Shown here in pieces: positions 1-10,384 of a DNA stretch of 64,000 nucleotides. The translations under genes were made by a program, and so were the position numbers. The notes under the pieces were generated by a model. It did no database searches, had not been told where the DNA came from, and saw only the letters and a program-made list of their open reading frames with translations. The stretch is from Taudactylus pleione (Eukaryota > Chordata > Amphibia > Anura > Myobatrachidae): the NCBI GenBank assembly GCA_031769625.1, contig JAUIMM010000115.1:12756501-12820500 (forward strand). Direction: 5' to 3'. How positions within the stretch are numbered: the stretch's first letter is position 1; each line of letters starts with the position of its first letter.

Positions 1-555
1 ACAGCAAAAGTTAGATTTTACATTCCATAATAAAATATGCACTTGGTAATGATAATGCATTTATTATGTGTTTGAATGAAACACATAAAATTTGTCAAAA
101 TAATTTGGTAGCAAAAACAGGCATAGCATTTTGAAAAACATACAACCTATTGCAACAAATGGGGGCAGTGGCGGACTGGGCCGGGGGGCAGGGTGCCATC
201 TGCCCCCGGGCCGCTACAATTGTGCAGCACAAGGGCCGCTGCTGCCCTGTTGTCGGGCTGCCACGCAGGAGGGGGGGAGCGGGCTTTTCCGGTCCAGTCA
301 TCGGACGAGTACCGATGACTGAACTGTATTATGATCCTTCCTTATCCTCCATGCAGTCACTGGCGCCGCTGCGGAGGAACTACTGTGGTCTCGCGAGATG
401 ATGACATCATCATCTCGCGAGTCTCTCTCTTGGGCTGGGAGCAGAGGCAGCGCTGGAATCTACGTGGGTGCGTTGAAACTAATGATGGCCTCCCCGTGTA
501 TGTGTTGGTAAGGTAAGCTGCAGCTCTCACCACAGTGCGTCACCTTCACCATGGT

Positions 556-558
<3 letters not shown>
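1..558. other. non-coding, no gene seen; short perfect hairpin
   Basis: I see no convincing gene here. The stretch from about 166 (GGCGGACTGGGCCGG) is GC-rich and looks like the edge of an interspersed repeat. At 390-421 there is a clean hairpin with arms CTCGCGAGATGATG and CATCATCTCGCGAG around a four-base centre. Short open frames overlap on both strands and lack protein-like composition. Confidence 0.5.
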
Positions 559-586
<28 letters not shown>

Positions 587-649
587 GGGTGTGTGTGTAT
601 ATGTATATATGTGTATGTGTATACATACAGAATGTGTGTGTGTATATAT
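559..649. repeat. (TA)n / (TG)n microsatellite
   Basis: A run of about 14 TA dinucleotides is followed by TG/TA-rich sequence. It directly abuts the left end of the hAT element that begins at 650. Confidence 0.9.
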
Positions 650-1289
650 TAGGGGTGTGCATCGGCCACTTTTCGTGATTTGTGTTTTGGTTTTGGATCT
701 GGATCTTTCTTCGTGTTTTGGATCTGGATTGGTTTTGCCAAAACCACCCTTATGTGTTTTCGGTTCTGGGTTTTGTGTTTTGGATCTGTATTTTTTTGAA
801 AAAAAGCATAAAAACAGCTAAAATCACAGAATTTGTATTTCTGTGCCTATGCTATTATTAACCTCAATAACATTAATTTCCACTCATTTCCAGTCTATTC
901 TGAACACCTCACACCTCACACCTCACAATATTGTTTTTAGTCCAAAAGGTTGCACCGAGGTAACTGGATGACTATGCTAAGCAACACGAGTGGGCGGCAC
1001 AAACACGTGGCCCATCTAGGAGTGACACTGCAGTGGCAGACAGGATGGCAGTTTGAAAAACTAGGCCCCAAACAGTACATAATGCAAAGAAAAAAAAGAG
1101 GTGCAAGATGGAAGTGTCCTTGGGCCCTCCCACCCACCCTTATGTTGTATAAACAGGACATGCACACTTTAACAAACCAATCATTTCAGTACCAGGGTCT
1201 GCCACACGATTGTGGCTGTAAAGATTGGTTCGTTTGGGCCCCCACAAAACAAGCTGGCAATTAATTTGTCCCTGCACAAACTGGCTCTA

Positions 1290-1871
1290 CGGAGGCAAGA
1301 TGTCGTCCTCATCCTCATCCACCGATTCTTGACCCTCTTCAGTGTTGTGTACATCCTCATCCTCACAGAGTACTAATTCGTCCCCGCTGGAATCCACCAC
1401 CACCGGTCCCTCTGTACGTTATGGAGGCTGGTCTCCCTGGAAGAGTTGACAATTCATTTTTATGAATATCATCTTCTCCACATTTTGTGGAAGCAACCTC
1501 CTGCGCTTTTCGCTGACAAGGTTCCCGGCCGCATTAAACACTCTTTCGGAGTACACACTGGAGGGGGGGCAACTCAGGTAAAATAGAGCCAGTTTGTACA
1601 GGGGCCTCCAAATTGCATCTTTTTCCTGCTAGTACAGGTACGGACTGTCTGACATGCCTACTTGGATGATGTCACCAATGTAATCCTCCACCATTCTGTC
1701 AGTGGTGACAGTATCATATGCAGTGACAGTAGACATGTCAGAAATTGTTGCCATGTCCTTCAGTCTGGACCAGATGTCCAAACCGGCCCTTGACTTATGA
1801 CACAGGCGCACGCTTGGCGTTGCTACTGTGTTGATGCACATGCGGCTACATCGCACACAAGTCACAAACAC
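1290..1871 (-). pseudogene. hAT transposase, C-terminal dimerisation domain remnant
   Basis: On the minus strand the frame gives a recognisable hAT C-terminal domain: PSSVYSERVFNAAGNLVSEK followed by RRRLLPQNVEKMIFIKMN, matching the family pattern SxERxFSxAGxxxxxxRxxLxPxxxxxLxxLxxN. Upstream in the same frame lies DRMVEDYIGDIIQVGMSDSP, then an in-frame TAG near 1629-1631, then QEKDAIWRPLYKLALFYLSC leading into the dimerisation motif. Downstream is an acidic tail (SVDEDEDD type), as in BED-finger hAT transposases. The catalytic N-terminal half is missing, so this is a dead fragment. Such proteins bind the element ends and carry out cut-and-paste transposition. Confidence 0.8.
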
Positions 1872-2250
1872 AGAAAAAAATAGTTTTTTATTTTTTGGAG
1901 CACTTTGGGGGTTACACTACCCTTTAACAGACTTATGGGACACAGACACACGCTTGGCGCTGCTCCTTTGTTGATGCACGTGTGGCTACTGCGCATACAT
2001 TTCGTACACAAACACAGAAAAAAAAGAATTTTTCATTTTTTTTGGAGCGCACTTTGGGGGCTACACCACCCTTTAACAGACAGATGCATGCTTGGCACTG
2101 CTGCTTTGAGGATACATGTACAGTGCACACAATTCGCAAACACAGAAGAAATTTTTTTATTTTTGTTGGAGTGCACTTTGGGGGTTACACCACCCTTTAA
2201 CGGACAGACGCACGCTTGGTGCTGCTGCTTTGAGGACACAGCCCCTATGG
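1797..2250. repeat. tandem repeat of ~120-145 bp inside the hAT element
   Basis: About 3.5 diverged units occur. Anchor words recur: GCTTGGCG-type at about 1813, 1953, 2092 and 2212, and GCACTTTGGGGG-type at about 1899, 2048 and 2170. Unit length shrinks from about 140 to about 122 bp. The repeat starts inside the transposase remnant and occupies the place where the N-terminal coding region should be. From 2250 to 2400 the sequence becomes CAGCACAGC-type low complexity. Open frames of up to 174 codons across this stretch follow the repeat period and are not taken as genes. Confidence 0.8.
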
Positions 2251-2631
2251 ACAACAGCAGCACAGCACAACACAGCCAGCCCCTATGGACTTTGGAGGAG
2301 TGGACACAGCCCGTATGGACAGCACAGCAGCACAGCACAGCGCAGCACAGCACTACACACTACACTATACTACACAGCCCAGCCAGCCCTAACTCCCACC
2401 CTCCCTCTTCACTGTCCACAGCCGAGTGAGAAAAAGGCGCCGACGCGGGAACCTTTTATAGAATCAAAAACCTGCGAGATCCGGAAAGCGGGATGATGAC
2501 ATTTTGCCTCGATTTCAGATCCGAGTCAGGCGGGAAAAGTCGAGCCTGACTCGGATATGACTCGGATCGGGGGGGCTCAGGGAGGGTTCGGATTTCAGAA
2601 ATGTTCTGAAATCCGAACCCGCTCACCCCTA

Positions 2632-2677
2632 GTATATATATATATATATATATATATATGCATGTGTACATATATAT

Positions 2678-2726
<49 letters not shown>
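2632..2726. repeat. (TA)n / (CA)n microsatellite
   Basis: TA tracts with short TG and CA runs fill the gap between the right end of the hAT element and the truncated left end of the Tc1 element. The outer part of the Tc1 TIR is missing at this boundary. Confidence 0.9.
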
Positions 2727-4201
2727 TGTTTCTATATGTGCCTCCCACTTTTTAAGGGGACAAAAGTAATGGGACTATCAACTCAAAAGCTATTTCATGG
2801 TCAGGTGTGGGCTATTCCCTCGTTATTTCATTATCAATTAAGCAGGTAAATGGTCTGGAGTTGATTCTAGGTGTGATATTTGCATTTGGAATCAGTTGCT
2901 GTCGACTCTCAATATGAGATCCAAAGAGCTGTCACTATCAGTGAAGCAAGCCATCATTAGGCTGAAAAATCAAAACAAACCCATCAGAGAGATAGCAAAA
3001 TTATTAGGTGTGGCCTAACTGTTTGGAACATCCTTAAAAAGAAAGAACGCACCAGAGAGCTCAGCGACACCAAAAGACCCGGAAGACCACGGAAAACAAC
3101 TGTGGTGGATGACAGAAGAATTATTTCCCTGGTGAAGAAAAACCCTTTCACAACAGTTGGCCAAATCAAGAACACTCTCCAGGAGGTAGGTGTATATGTG
3201 TCAAAGTCAACAATCAAGAGAAGACTTCACAAGAGTGAATATAGAGGGTTCACCACAAGATGTAAACCATTGGTGAGCCAGAAAAACAGGAAGACCAGAT
3301 TAGAGTTTACCAAACAACATCTAAAAAAGCCATTACAGTTCTGGAACAACATCCTATGGACAGATGAGACAAAGATCAACTTGTACCAGAGTGATGGGAA
3401 GAGAAGAGTATGGAAAAGGAAAGGAACTGCTCATGATCCAAAACATACCACCTCATCAGTGAAGCATGGTGGTAGTAGTGTCATGGCGTGGGCATGTATG
3501 GCTGCCAATGGAACTTGTTTCCTTGTTTTTATTGATGATGTCACTGCTGACAAAAGCAGCAGAATTAATTCTGAAGTGTTTCGGGCAATATTATATGCTC
3601 ATATTCAGTCAAATGCTTCAGAACTCATTGGACGGAGCTTCACAGTGCAGATGGACAATGACCGAAAGCATACTGCAAAAGCAACCAAAGAGTTTTTTAA
3701 GGCTAAAAAGTGGAATGTTATGCAATGGCCAAGTCAATCCCCTGACCTGAATCCGATTGAGCATGCATTTCACTTGATGAAGACAAAACTGAAGGGAAAA
3801 TGCCCCAAGAACAAGCAGGAACTGAAGACATTTGCAGTAGAGGCCTGGCAGAGCATTACCAGGGATGAAACCCAGCGTCTGGTGATGTCCATGCGTTCCA
3901 GACTTCAGGCTGTAATTGCTTGCAAAGGATTTGCAACAAAGTATTAAAAAGTGAAAGTTAGATTTAGGATTGTTTAGTTTGTCCCATTACTTTTGGCCCC
4001 TTAAAAAGTGGGAGGCACATATAGAAACCGTTGTATTTCCTACACCGTTCACCTGATTTGGATATAATTACCCTCAAATTAAATCTGAAAGTCTGCAGTT
4101 AAAGCACATCTTGTTTGTTTCATTTCAAAGCCATTGTGGTGGTGAATAGAGGCCAAAATATGAAAATTATGTCAATATCCCAATATTTATGCACCTGACT
4201 G
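2727..4201 (+). mobile_element. Tc1/mariner element, copy 1 (left TIR truncated)
   Basis: The right TIR (about 3985-4201) is about 215 bp and ends CACCTGACTG followed by TA. The left side begins inside the TIR at the word TATATGTGCCTCCCAC, so roughly 160 bp of outer TIR are gone and microsatellite sits there instead. The same TIR is more complete in copy 2 at 24888. Tc1 elements duplicate a TA target, and both copies lie in (TA)n tracts. Confidence 0.9.
2911..3947 (+). pseudogene. Tc1-like transposase, DD34E, one frameshift
   Basis: The reading starts MRSKELSLSVKQAIIRLKNQ (paired helix-turn-helix DNA-binding region) and, after a frameshift near 3014, continues to a stop at 3945-3947. The expected length is about 345 codons. 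Catalytic residues are visible: WTDET (first D), MDND (second D) and NPIEH (E), giving DD34E spacing. A GRPRK-type hook sequence separates the helix-turn-helix domains. Relative to copy 2 this copy has lost 4 bases after GVA (GGCCTAACTG against GGCCAAATCAACTG), the only inactivating lesion I found. The protein would bind the TIR and perform cut-and-paste transposition at TA sites. Confidence 0.9.
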
Positions 4202-4375
4202 TATATATATAAATCCATTTTCTGCAAAGTCTCTGAGTGCCGCCTGTTTTGGATTGTTATGTACTTTGGGGGGAGCAATACCCGCTAGGAAGGCACCTGA
4301 GCCCATTTTACCTGGAAGGACTGGTGAGTGCCGGGTATATATGTATATTTGTGTATGTATATGTGTGTGTATATA

Positions 4376-4414
<39 letters not shown>

Positions 4415-4450
4415 TATAATGTGTGTGCGTGTGTACATTATATATATGTA

Positions 4451-4484
<34 letters not shown>

Positions 4485-4490
4485 ATGAAC
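4202..4490. repeat. (TA)n / (TG)n microsatellites around a short unique segment
   Basis: TA/TG tracts at 4202-4212 and about 4337-4484 flank about 120 bp that start AAATCCATTTTCTGC and end GTGAGTGCCGGG. This intervening piece resembles the edge of an interspersed repeat, but I cannot assign it. Frames of up to 83 codons are products of the TA/TG repeat. Confidence 0.7.
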
Positions 4491-5660
4491 AGTTGTCGAT
4501 CCTAGGACAAACTGATGCGGCACTCCGGGACTTAGATGCAAAAAGGTATTAACTAAAGTAAAGGATACCCAACGAAATACTGATAGGACAGCAACATCAT
4601 AAGTACACAGGGATTTTCACCCTAAGTGTTGTTTTCACGGCATAACTTCCCTTGTAATGCAAATATTTGACCTCTGTTTATTGTGTTGAATTCAGCATTA
4701 AATTTCCTTTCATTTGATATATGAATCATTGCACTGCGTGAAGTGAAGAAAGTTTTTATAAGCATTCGAAGATGATAAACATTAAAATTTCAAAATGTGT
4801 CCACAATTTTGGCCACTTGCTTGTTTTTGCCCCCCAAGCTGAAAGCTGCCAGCCAGCCCCTGAATGGGGGGACCCCTGAGTTTATTGATGGTTTATCTAT
4901 AATGAGGCAAAGTGGGGGAGCATAATGTTCAAAAAATATTTAACCCATACTTGCCTACTCTCCCGGAAGGGGCCCTATTTTTTAGGTAACCCCCCGCCAC
5001 TGGTGGATCAAAAGCGGGTGGGACGATTGGAGCGATCGTCCCCCCTAGCACAGTCCTCTGTCCTTTATCATCTCTCTCCTCATGCACTGACTGAGCAGTA
5101 GGCTGTGTGTCCTCCCCCTCTGCCCATCCCCTTATCTTCATTCAGCCTGTTGTATTGATCGGGGCTGTGTACTAACGCCCCCCGTGGGGGTATCAGTGAC
5201 AGACAGTCATCAGGGAGCCAAGGAGGGAGACATCAAAGCCAGCTCCCCGCGCACCATGCTGCCGCTGCAGGACTGACTGGGGTCTGTCATCCCTGCACAT
5301 TGGCGCTGTCTATGCGCTATTGACATTGTGCAAGGAGACATTACAGCCTCTGTCCGGCCCCGCTGCTTCTTCCCCCAGACAGAGAGAGGAGGGAGGCGGA
5401 GCAGGAAGATGGCTGCTTCTGCCCCTGCACAGAGGTGAGGAGAGGCGGAGTGGCTTCTACTGCTCTTGGACAGAGCGAGAGGGGGGGCAGAGAGATGGCT
5501 GGCAGAGGGGGATGGGATCTGCTACCCTCGGACAAAGGGAGGGGGGAGCAGGGAGATGGCTGGGGGAGGGGAAAGCAGGGAGATGGCTGGGGGAGCAGGG
5601 AAATGGCTGCTGGTGCTAATAGTGGATACATAAAGATATATAAATGGTAACAATCAATAA
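4491..5660. other. intergenic; MITE end and GA-rich stretch
   Basis: No gene is supported. At 4946 the words CATACTTGCCTACTCTCCCG match the terminal sequence of the MITE at 6862, so a truncated copy begins here. From about 5370 to 5610 the plus strand is purine-rich, with repeated GGAGATGGCTGGGGG-type words, a diverged short tandem repeat. Frames there of about 95-99 codons are repeat-driven. Confidence 0.5.
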
Positions 5661-6036
5661 GGTCTATTTACTAAGGGTTAGGTCTACAAGGAGAAGCTTC
5701 ACTGAACCTGTGATGTCACAACAATGTGACCCATGACTAAAGGGGTGGGGACAAAGCTTAGAACAGAGGGGCAAAATGGATAGTGCCCACGAGGATAGTA
5801 ACACTGGTAGGGGTCCGGCCCTGCTGCAGCTGTCACATGGTTGTGACATCAGAGGTCCATTCTTCAACTTGGATCCAGCAACAACCAAGTAAAGTGGACG
5901 GAGATAAAGTCCCTACCAATCAGCTCCTGTCATTTTTCAAAAACAGCCTGTGACATGGCAGTTAGGTGCTAATCGGTTGGGACTTTATTTCCAGTTACTT
6001 TATCTCCATCTAAGGCTTAGCAAATAGACCCCATCG
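5660..6036. mobile_element. MITE with GGTCTATTTACTAAG ends
   Basis: The left end reads GGTCTATTTACTAAGGG and the right end GCTTAGCAAATAGACCCC, an imperfect terminal inverted repeat. Inside, TACCAATCAGCTCCTGTCAT and the AACAGCCTGTGACATGGCAG stretch match the interiors of cleaner copies at 13323 and 43677. It encodes nothing. It is longer and more diverged than those copies. Confidence 0.7.
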
Positions 6037-6129
6037 TGGCCACAAACAAAACCTGTGAAGGAAAGGGGTTGAGATCAGAAAAGGGAGGTGCCATACAGGA
6101 AAGAGGAGGAGTCAGAATTATTCATTAAA

Positions 6130-6365
6130 TCGCCCCCTCCCTAAAAAAACAGTCTAGATCCACCCCTGCCCCCCCCACCCCTGGAAAAGTAGGCAGATCT
6201 CCAGCATCCCGCCTACTTCCTATTGAAGTGGGCAGGATGGGGAAATTTTAAGGAGAATGTACGGGTCCGTAGGAGGGGTCGGTGCTAAAATGACACGAAT
6301 CACTTCATTTAGCCCCGCCACCTCCCTGCAAATTGTGCCTTTTCCCATATAGGGGGCAGGGCCTA
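6130..6365. mobile_element. partial copy of the 6862 MITE family
   Basis: The segment with CCCGCCTACTTCC, GAAGTGGGCAGGATGGGG and CATTTAGCCCCGCC parallels the interior of the element at 6862-7187. Neither terminus is intact. Confidence 0.5.
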
Positions 6366-6861
6366 TTGACGTCTACAGTCCGGCCCTACTCCCCTGAAGC
6401 TGTCAGCAGTATCCCCTCTCTGGGCTGCTCCCGGAGATGAGTTTTGAAAAGTTGATTTAACCACTGCTGTAACTGTAACTAGGGGTGTGCAACCTGTACC
6501 AATGTACAGGGCCTTGGTGAAAGCACAGTCACTGCCCCATGACACCTGCATGTAGCTTGCATGGTGCCTGTAACGGCACCTACAGCCAGTAGTGCTACTG
6601 CAGAGCCACCCAGAGCATCCAAGGGACGTTCCGTGCAGGCATCCTGCAGCCTGTAGAGCTGCCTGTAGCGTCCTTAGGAAAGTTCTGGGCAGTGCTCTAC
6701 TTCCCAGATCCAGCGGCCATGCCCACTAGGCCCTGTATTTAACTCAAATAGAAATAGTCAATAGGTCCAACTTCATTTGCATCCTCAGGCAGAAAACATT
6801 CCATTATAGTTTATTGGAAGAATCAATAGGATAGGGATATGGGCTGACACCATTATTAGCA
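6366..6861. other. no gene seen
   Basis: Unassigned sequence. Short frames have no recognisable domain or motif. Confidence 0.4.
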
Positions 6862-7187
6862 TACATGCCTACCCTCCCGGAATTTGCGTGAGGCTCCTGA
6901 TTTTTCGAGTAACCCCCCGCACCTTCGGAAGGGTAGGCACTTCTCCTGCATTCTATCCACTTCCTAGTGAAGTGGGCAGAATGGGGAGAAATTCCGCGGC
7001 AATAGCGGGTACCCTTCGAGGGGGCGGGGCTTAATGATGCCATTCTTCATGAATCACATAATTTAGCCCTGCCCCCTATTTAAATCTGCACCAATTGTGG
7101 CAATTTACCGCGAAGGGCTTAATGACGCGAACCGTCAGGCTCCGCCCCCATCACAATCCAACTGCTTCTCCTAGGTAGGCAAGTATG
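6862..7187. mobile_element. MITE with CATACTTGCCTAC-type ends
   Basis: The left end CATACATGCCTACCCTCCCG and the right end GTAGGCAAGTATG form an inverted repeat of about 13 bp. Truncated relatives start at 4946 and 62068. It is non-coding. The superfamily cannot be decided from this sequence. Confidence 0.65.
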
Positions 7188-7765
7188 ATTTTAAGTTGTG
7201 TAAGAAACTGTATTTTCATGTATTAAGATGGCTGCTACTGGCACGGAGGCTTCCCTCATCCAAAGAACAGGTTTCCATGATACTGTACTAGCAAGTTACC
7301 ATCACTCTCAGAGGCGTCATATGATAATCAGGCTGCCTAAGGAGAAGTGAGGTTTAGTTTGCATGAGAATGGCAAGAAGAACAAGTTTCTGATTTGCTTT
7401 GTCTGCACAGAGATCTAAAACAGAGAGGATAGAAAAGAATCTCTGCACTGAAACACAGCTCTGGAAACTTGATCCTGCCCCAAAGAAGCAGAGTAAACAA
7501 GTGAAGAGTACATTTAAGTAATGTATTGTTCTGTTGGAACTTGATGCACCACAAACCCCATATTGAAATGTTCACTGAGCTCGTTTTCTGCACTCAGCAA
7601 CAATTCCGTAAGGCACCCTGCAACATATTTGACAACAAACATCCTTTCTTAAATGAAACAGTGGTAAATGGCTGCTGTAAGTGGTTTCAGTGTTGTATAC
7701 TTCTCTTTAGCCTTTTATTCTTTCCTCTGACCCAACTTCTTGCAATACAGCAGAATACTGCACTA
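7188..7765. other. no gene seen
   Basis: AT-moderate unique-looking sequence. The longest frames (79-82 codons) show no domain, and neither strand stands out. Confidence 0.4.
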
Positions 7766-8048
7766 TGGGCTTGATTCAGCAAGGATCGCTATTGCATACA
7801 CAGTTGCAAATCCGTATGGAACCCAGCTGCGAATGCATGGTAATGCCTGCCACATCACAGCTGGCATAGAGACGCCCACTACTGCTTTCTCACAACTGCA
7901 CTACGTCGCACTCCGATGTATACATCAGTACCATCGACGCTTATCAGCCCCTCACGCACAATTTACACCAGGTCTGTCCAGCCATAGAAACCGCAAGTCT
8001 CATCGCACGCAGTGAGTACTCAAGGGGCGTATGCAATTGCAGTGGCTA
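7766..8048. mobile_element. probable MITE, GGCTTGATTCAGCAAGGATC start
   Basis: The left edge GGCTTGATTCAGC and internal GCATACACAGTTGC, AATCCGTATGG and GCTGCGAATGCATGG resemble other copies, including the bare end at 44999 and the segment at 43591. The right edge near GTATGCAATTGC is approximate. It is non-coding. Confidence 0.5.
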
Positions 8049-8800
8049 ACAAGCTCAGGTTGACAAGCTCGGGTGATATGACAGCAAACTCTCTGAGCTA
8101 CGAGTTTGGCAGAAACATACACAAATAATTGTGATTTGTGTATGTTTCTGCCTGTAAATAGTTAAATTAGGGATCATTTTTTTTTTATAAATGACATGGG
8201 GTCCCACCCCAAAAGCATAACTAGCCCCGGACTTGTCATCCAGTCCTGGTTCCATAAATTACTGGGAATTAAACGAGTAAGGTTCCACCGTAATTTAGGA
8301 ACCAGCACCTGGCTGCAGGGCCAGTCCTGGTTTTAAATATAGGGGGAAAAAAATTGCGCAGGGGTCTCCCTATATTTAAAACCAGCACCGGACCCAAACC
8401 ACCCGGGGTGTAATGCCACAGCCAGGAGATCCTATTACCGGGTCTCCAGGGCCAAAGCATTCTCACTCCAAGCCGGGGATCTCAGGGGAGGTGGGGACCC
8501 CCACAAGAAGGGTTTGGTCTGAAGCCCGGGGCTCTCCCCTGCACCCCTAGGCTGTGGGTACAAGGGGTAATTAAATGTAAAAGAGAAGTAAACTATTATA
8601 TTTTTACAGTGGAACTTCAGGTGCCAGCATGCTTGCCCTTTGGCACTTGTAGAACTACAAGTGCCAGCAGGTGGCCGGCACCCGTACCCCCACTGTAAAT
8701 AGTTAAAAAAAGACACAACACACATAAAGTACAAGTTTATTACACACATACCACAAACACACATAGTTACCTGTACCAGACGGTCTGTCCTCTTCTTCAA
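8049..8800. repeat. hairpin-rich interspersed repeat, non-coding
   Basis: At about 8109-8152 there is a strong hairpin: arm GCAGAAACATACACAAA and its complement around a short loop. At about 8325-8385, CCTGGTTTTAAATATAGGG pairs with CCCTATATTTAAAACCAG. At about 8625-8690, TAGAACTACAAGTGCCAGC-type words recur. The chain of foldbacks suggests an interspersed repeat. The 121-codon minus-strand frame across it has no recognisable motif. Confidence 0.5.
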
Positions 8801-9228
8801 TGTAGAAATCCGTGTGGAATGACTTGCAAAAAAGATCCTATACTCACCTCCATCCTGGCACTGCTCTCCGTAGCATCCAGAGTCTTGTCAAAACAATAAA
8901 CCGACTTACCCGAACCAAGCCAAACATGTGTAAGTATATGCTGTTACATATACAGTACTTACACCTCGCGAAATGACAGATGGGCAAAATCATCTGTTAT
9001 TTATCATGGGCTGCTAGCCAATCAGCGGTCGCTATACATGTAGCGGCCGCTCATTGGCTGGGCCCCACGTGGAACTTTGCAGTGAAACTTACTATTATAC
9101 AACCAGTATTTACCTTTCTGGCGAGGCCCAGCAGTGTTTCCGTCCTCTTCTGTGTTGCTGATAGTCAGCATCAAAGTGCTTAAAAAAGATGGAAAACATA
9201 GAATGCAAACAGTCCCACTGGAGATTAT
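8801..9228. other. no gene seen
   Basis: Contains one short foldback (AGCCAATCAGCGGTCGC near 9014 against the GCGGCCGCTCATTGGCT stretch near 9042). Otherwise unassigned. Confidence 0.4.
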
Positions 9229-9777
9229 GGGCCTGATTCAGACCCACTCGCGAGCGGCTGTCCGCTCGCAAGTGGGTCGATGTTCTGCACTGAGCATGCG
9301 CACGACGGAGGGAGCTCCGTCGTGCGCATGCGCCAGACGCGACGAGCGAAGGATTTTCCTTCGCTCGTAGTGTCTCTTCAAAGGGGGCGTGCTGTCGATG
9401 TTGACTGACAGCACGCCCCCTTTGGTGGGCGTGCCGGGGGCATGCCTCCCTGACGGGGGCGTTCCCACGGGAACGCCTCCCGTCAGAAGCCGGCCCACTG
9501 ACATCACTAGTGATGTCAGTGGGAGTGATTTTGGCTCTGATAGAGCCAAAATCACTCTGAGCCTTGTGGTTGAAAAACTCAACCACAGGCTTTTGTACGC
9601 AGTTTCGATGGTCGCGATGGTCTCGACCATCGCGGCCATCAAACTGCACGCTCGTATAGGCTGTGGGTGGTGACCCACAGCTATACGAGCGTCCTGGAGG
9701 ACGCTCCATAGTTATGGAGGACGGCCCTCATTCAGAGCGTGCGCTCTGCTCAGAGCGTACGGCTCTGAATGAGGGCC
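9229..9777 (+). mobile_element. chained-hairpin element, copy H1 (subfamily 1)
   Basis: A 549-bp non-coding element. The left end is GGGCCTGATTCAGA. The right end is itself a hairpin whose last bases are TCTGAATGAGGGCC. Between them run about eleven consecutive hairpins, including CCCACTCGCGAGCGG and partner (9242-9277), GCATGCGCACGACGGA and partner (about 9296-9334), ACGAGCGAAGGA and partner, AAAGGGGGCGTGCTGTC and partner, a perfect 30-nt palindrome with arm CCCACTGACATCACT (9494-9523), AGTGATTTTGGCTCT and partner (9524-9556), GATGGTCGCGATGGTC and partner, and GCTCGTATAG-CTGTGGGT and partner. The target duplication is not clean here. Other copies suggest 3 bp, as in PIF/Harbinger. Long frames on both strands are a by-product of the palindromes. 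Confidence 0.85.
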
Positions 9778-10384
9778 AATGACTCCAGCTTCAAAACACA
9801 TTTTTTAAGTATTCACAGTAATGTGCAACATATGTTGTATATCTTCACATTTGATGTGCTGCACGTCAGAACGGAAGATGTGATTGATGTAGTACACTCA
9901 GCCAGAAGACCAAAAGATGTATTGGTCCATTCTTTCCTCTGAATACATCACATGAACTGCCAGTGATGTACACAATGATTGCATAGTGTGTACAGGAGAA
10001 AAGGTGAATTGTATACAATGCTCCAATACAATATATTGTGCCGTCGTCCAGAAGATTGCATATTGTGCACGCTCTATATCTGGGATGAAGGAAAATCTAT
10101 TGCGTTGTTTGCACGTCGTGTACCCAGTCTAACAGTAATTTCTTAGACTGTGCTAGATAAATGACATTTAGGAGCTGATTAGTTGCTATGTTCAACTTTT
10201 CCACTTTCTCTCTCTCAAAGGTTTGATACATCTCCCCCAAGCTTGATATGTCTCCCCTCCAGCCTGCTTGGGAATAATTAGGACCAGCTATATTGTTGAA
10301 GCTGTAATTGTCAGCGGCACCATTGTGTAGACGCAAACAAATGAAGGATATATTGTGTGATATTAATCAGTGTCAACAAACAAG
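9778..10384. other. spacer between inverted chained-hairpin copies; no gene
   Basis: About 600 bp of AT-rich unique-looking sequence lies between two oppositely oriented 549-bp elements. No coding or RNA feature is recognised. Confidence 0.5.

Larger units (their letters stand above)
650..2631 (-). mobile_element. hAT-type DNA transposon, internally degraded
   Basis: The ends are inverted repeats: TAGGGGTGTGC on the left and, read on the minus strand, TAGGGGTGAGC on the right. An 8-bp GTATATAT flanks both ends (642-649 and 2632-2639), the usual hAT duplication length, but the flanks are TA microsatellite so the duplication is only suggestive. The minus strand carries the C-terminal part of a hAT transposase. 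The N-terminal half is replaced by a tandem repeat. Related ends, in the same orientation, occur at 14055 and 27315. A related, larger copy in the opposite orientation appears to end near 43100. Confidence 0.75.

Noticed and set aside
1905..2496. Frames of 126 and 174 codons
   Set aside because: They follow the 120-145-bp tandem repeat and the CAGCACAGC low-complexity tract. The translations have no fold-like pattern.
2456..2769. Frames made of Y-I-Y-I or T-H-I-Y residues (also near 4187-4552 and 63397-63648)
   Set aside because: Translation of (TA)n and (TG)n microsatellites.
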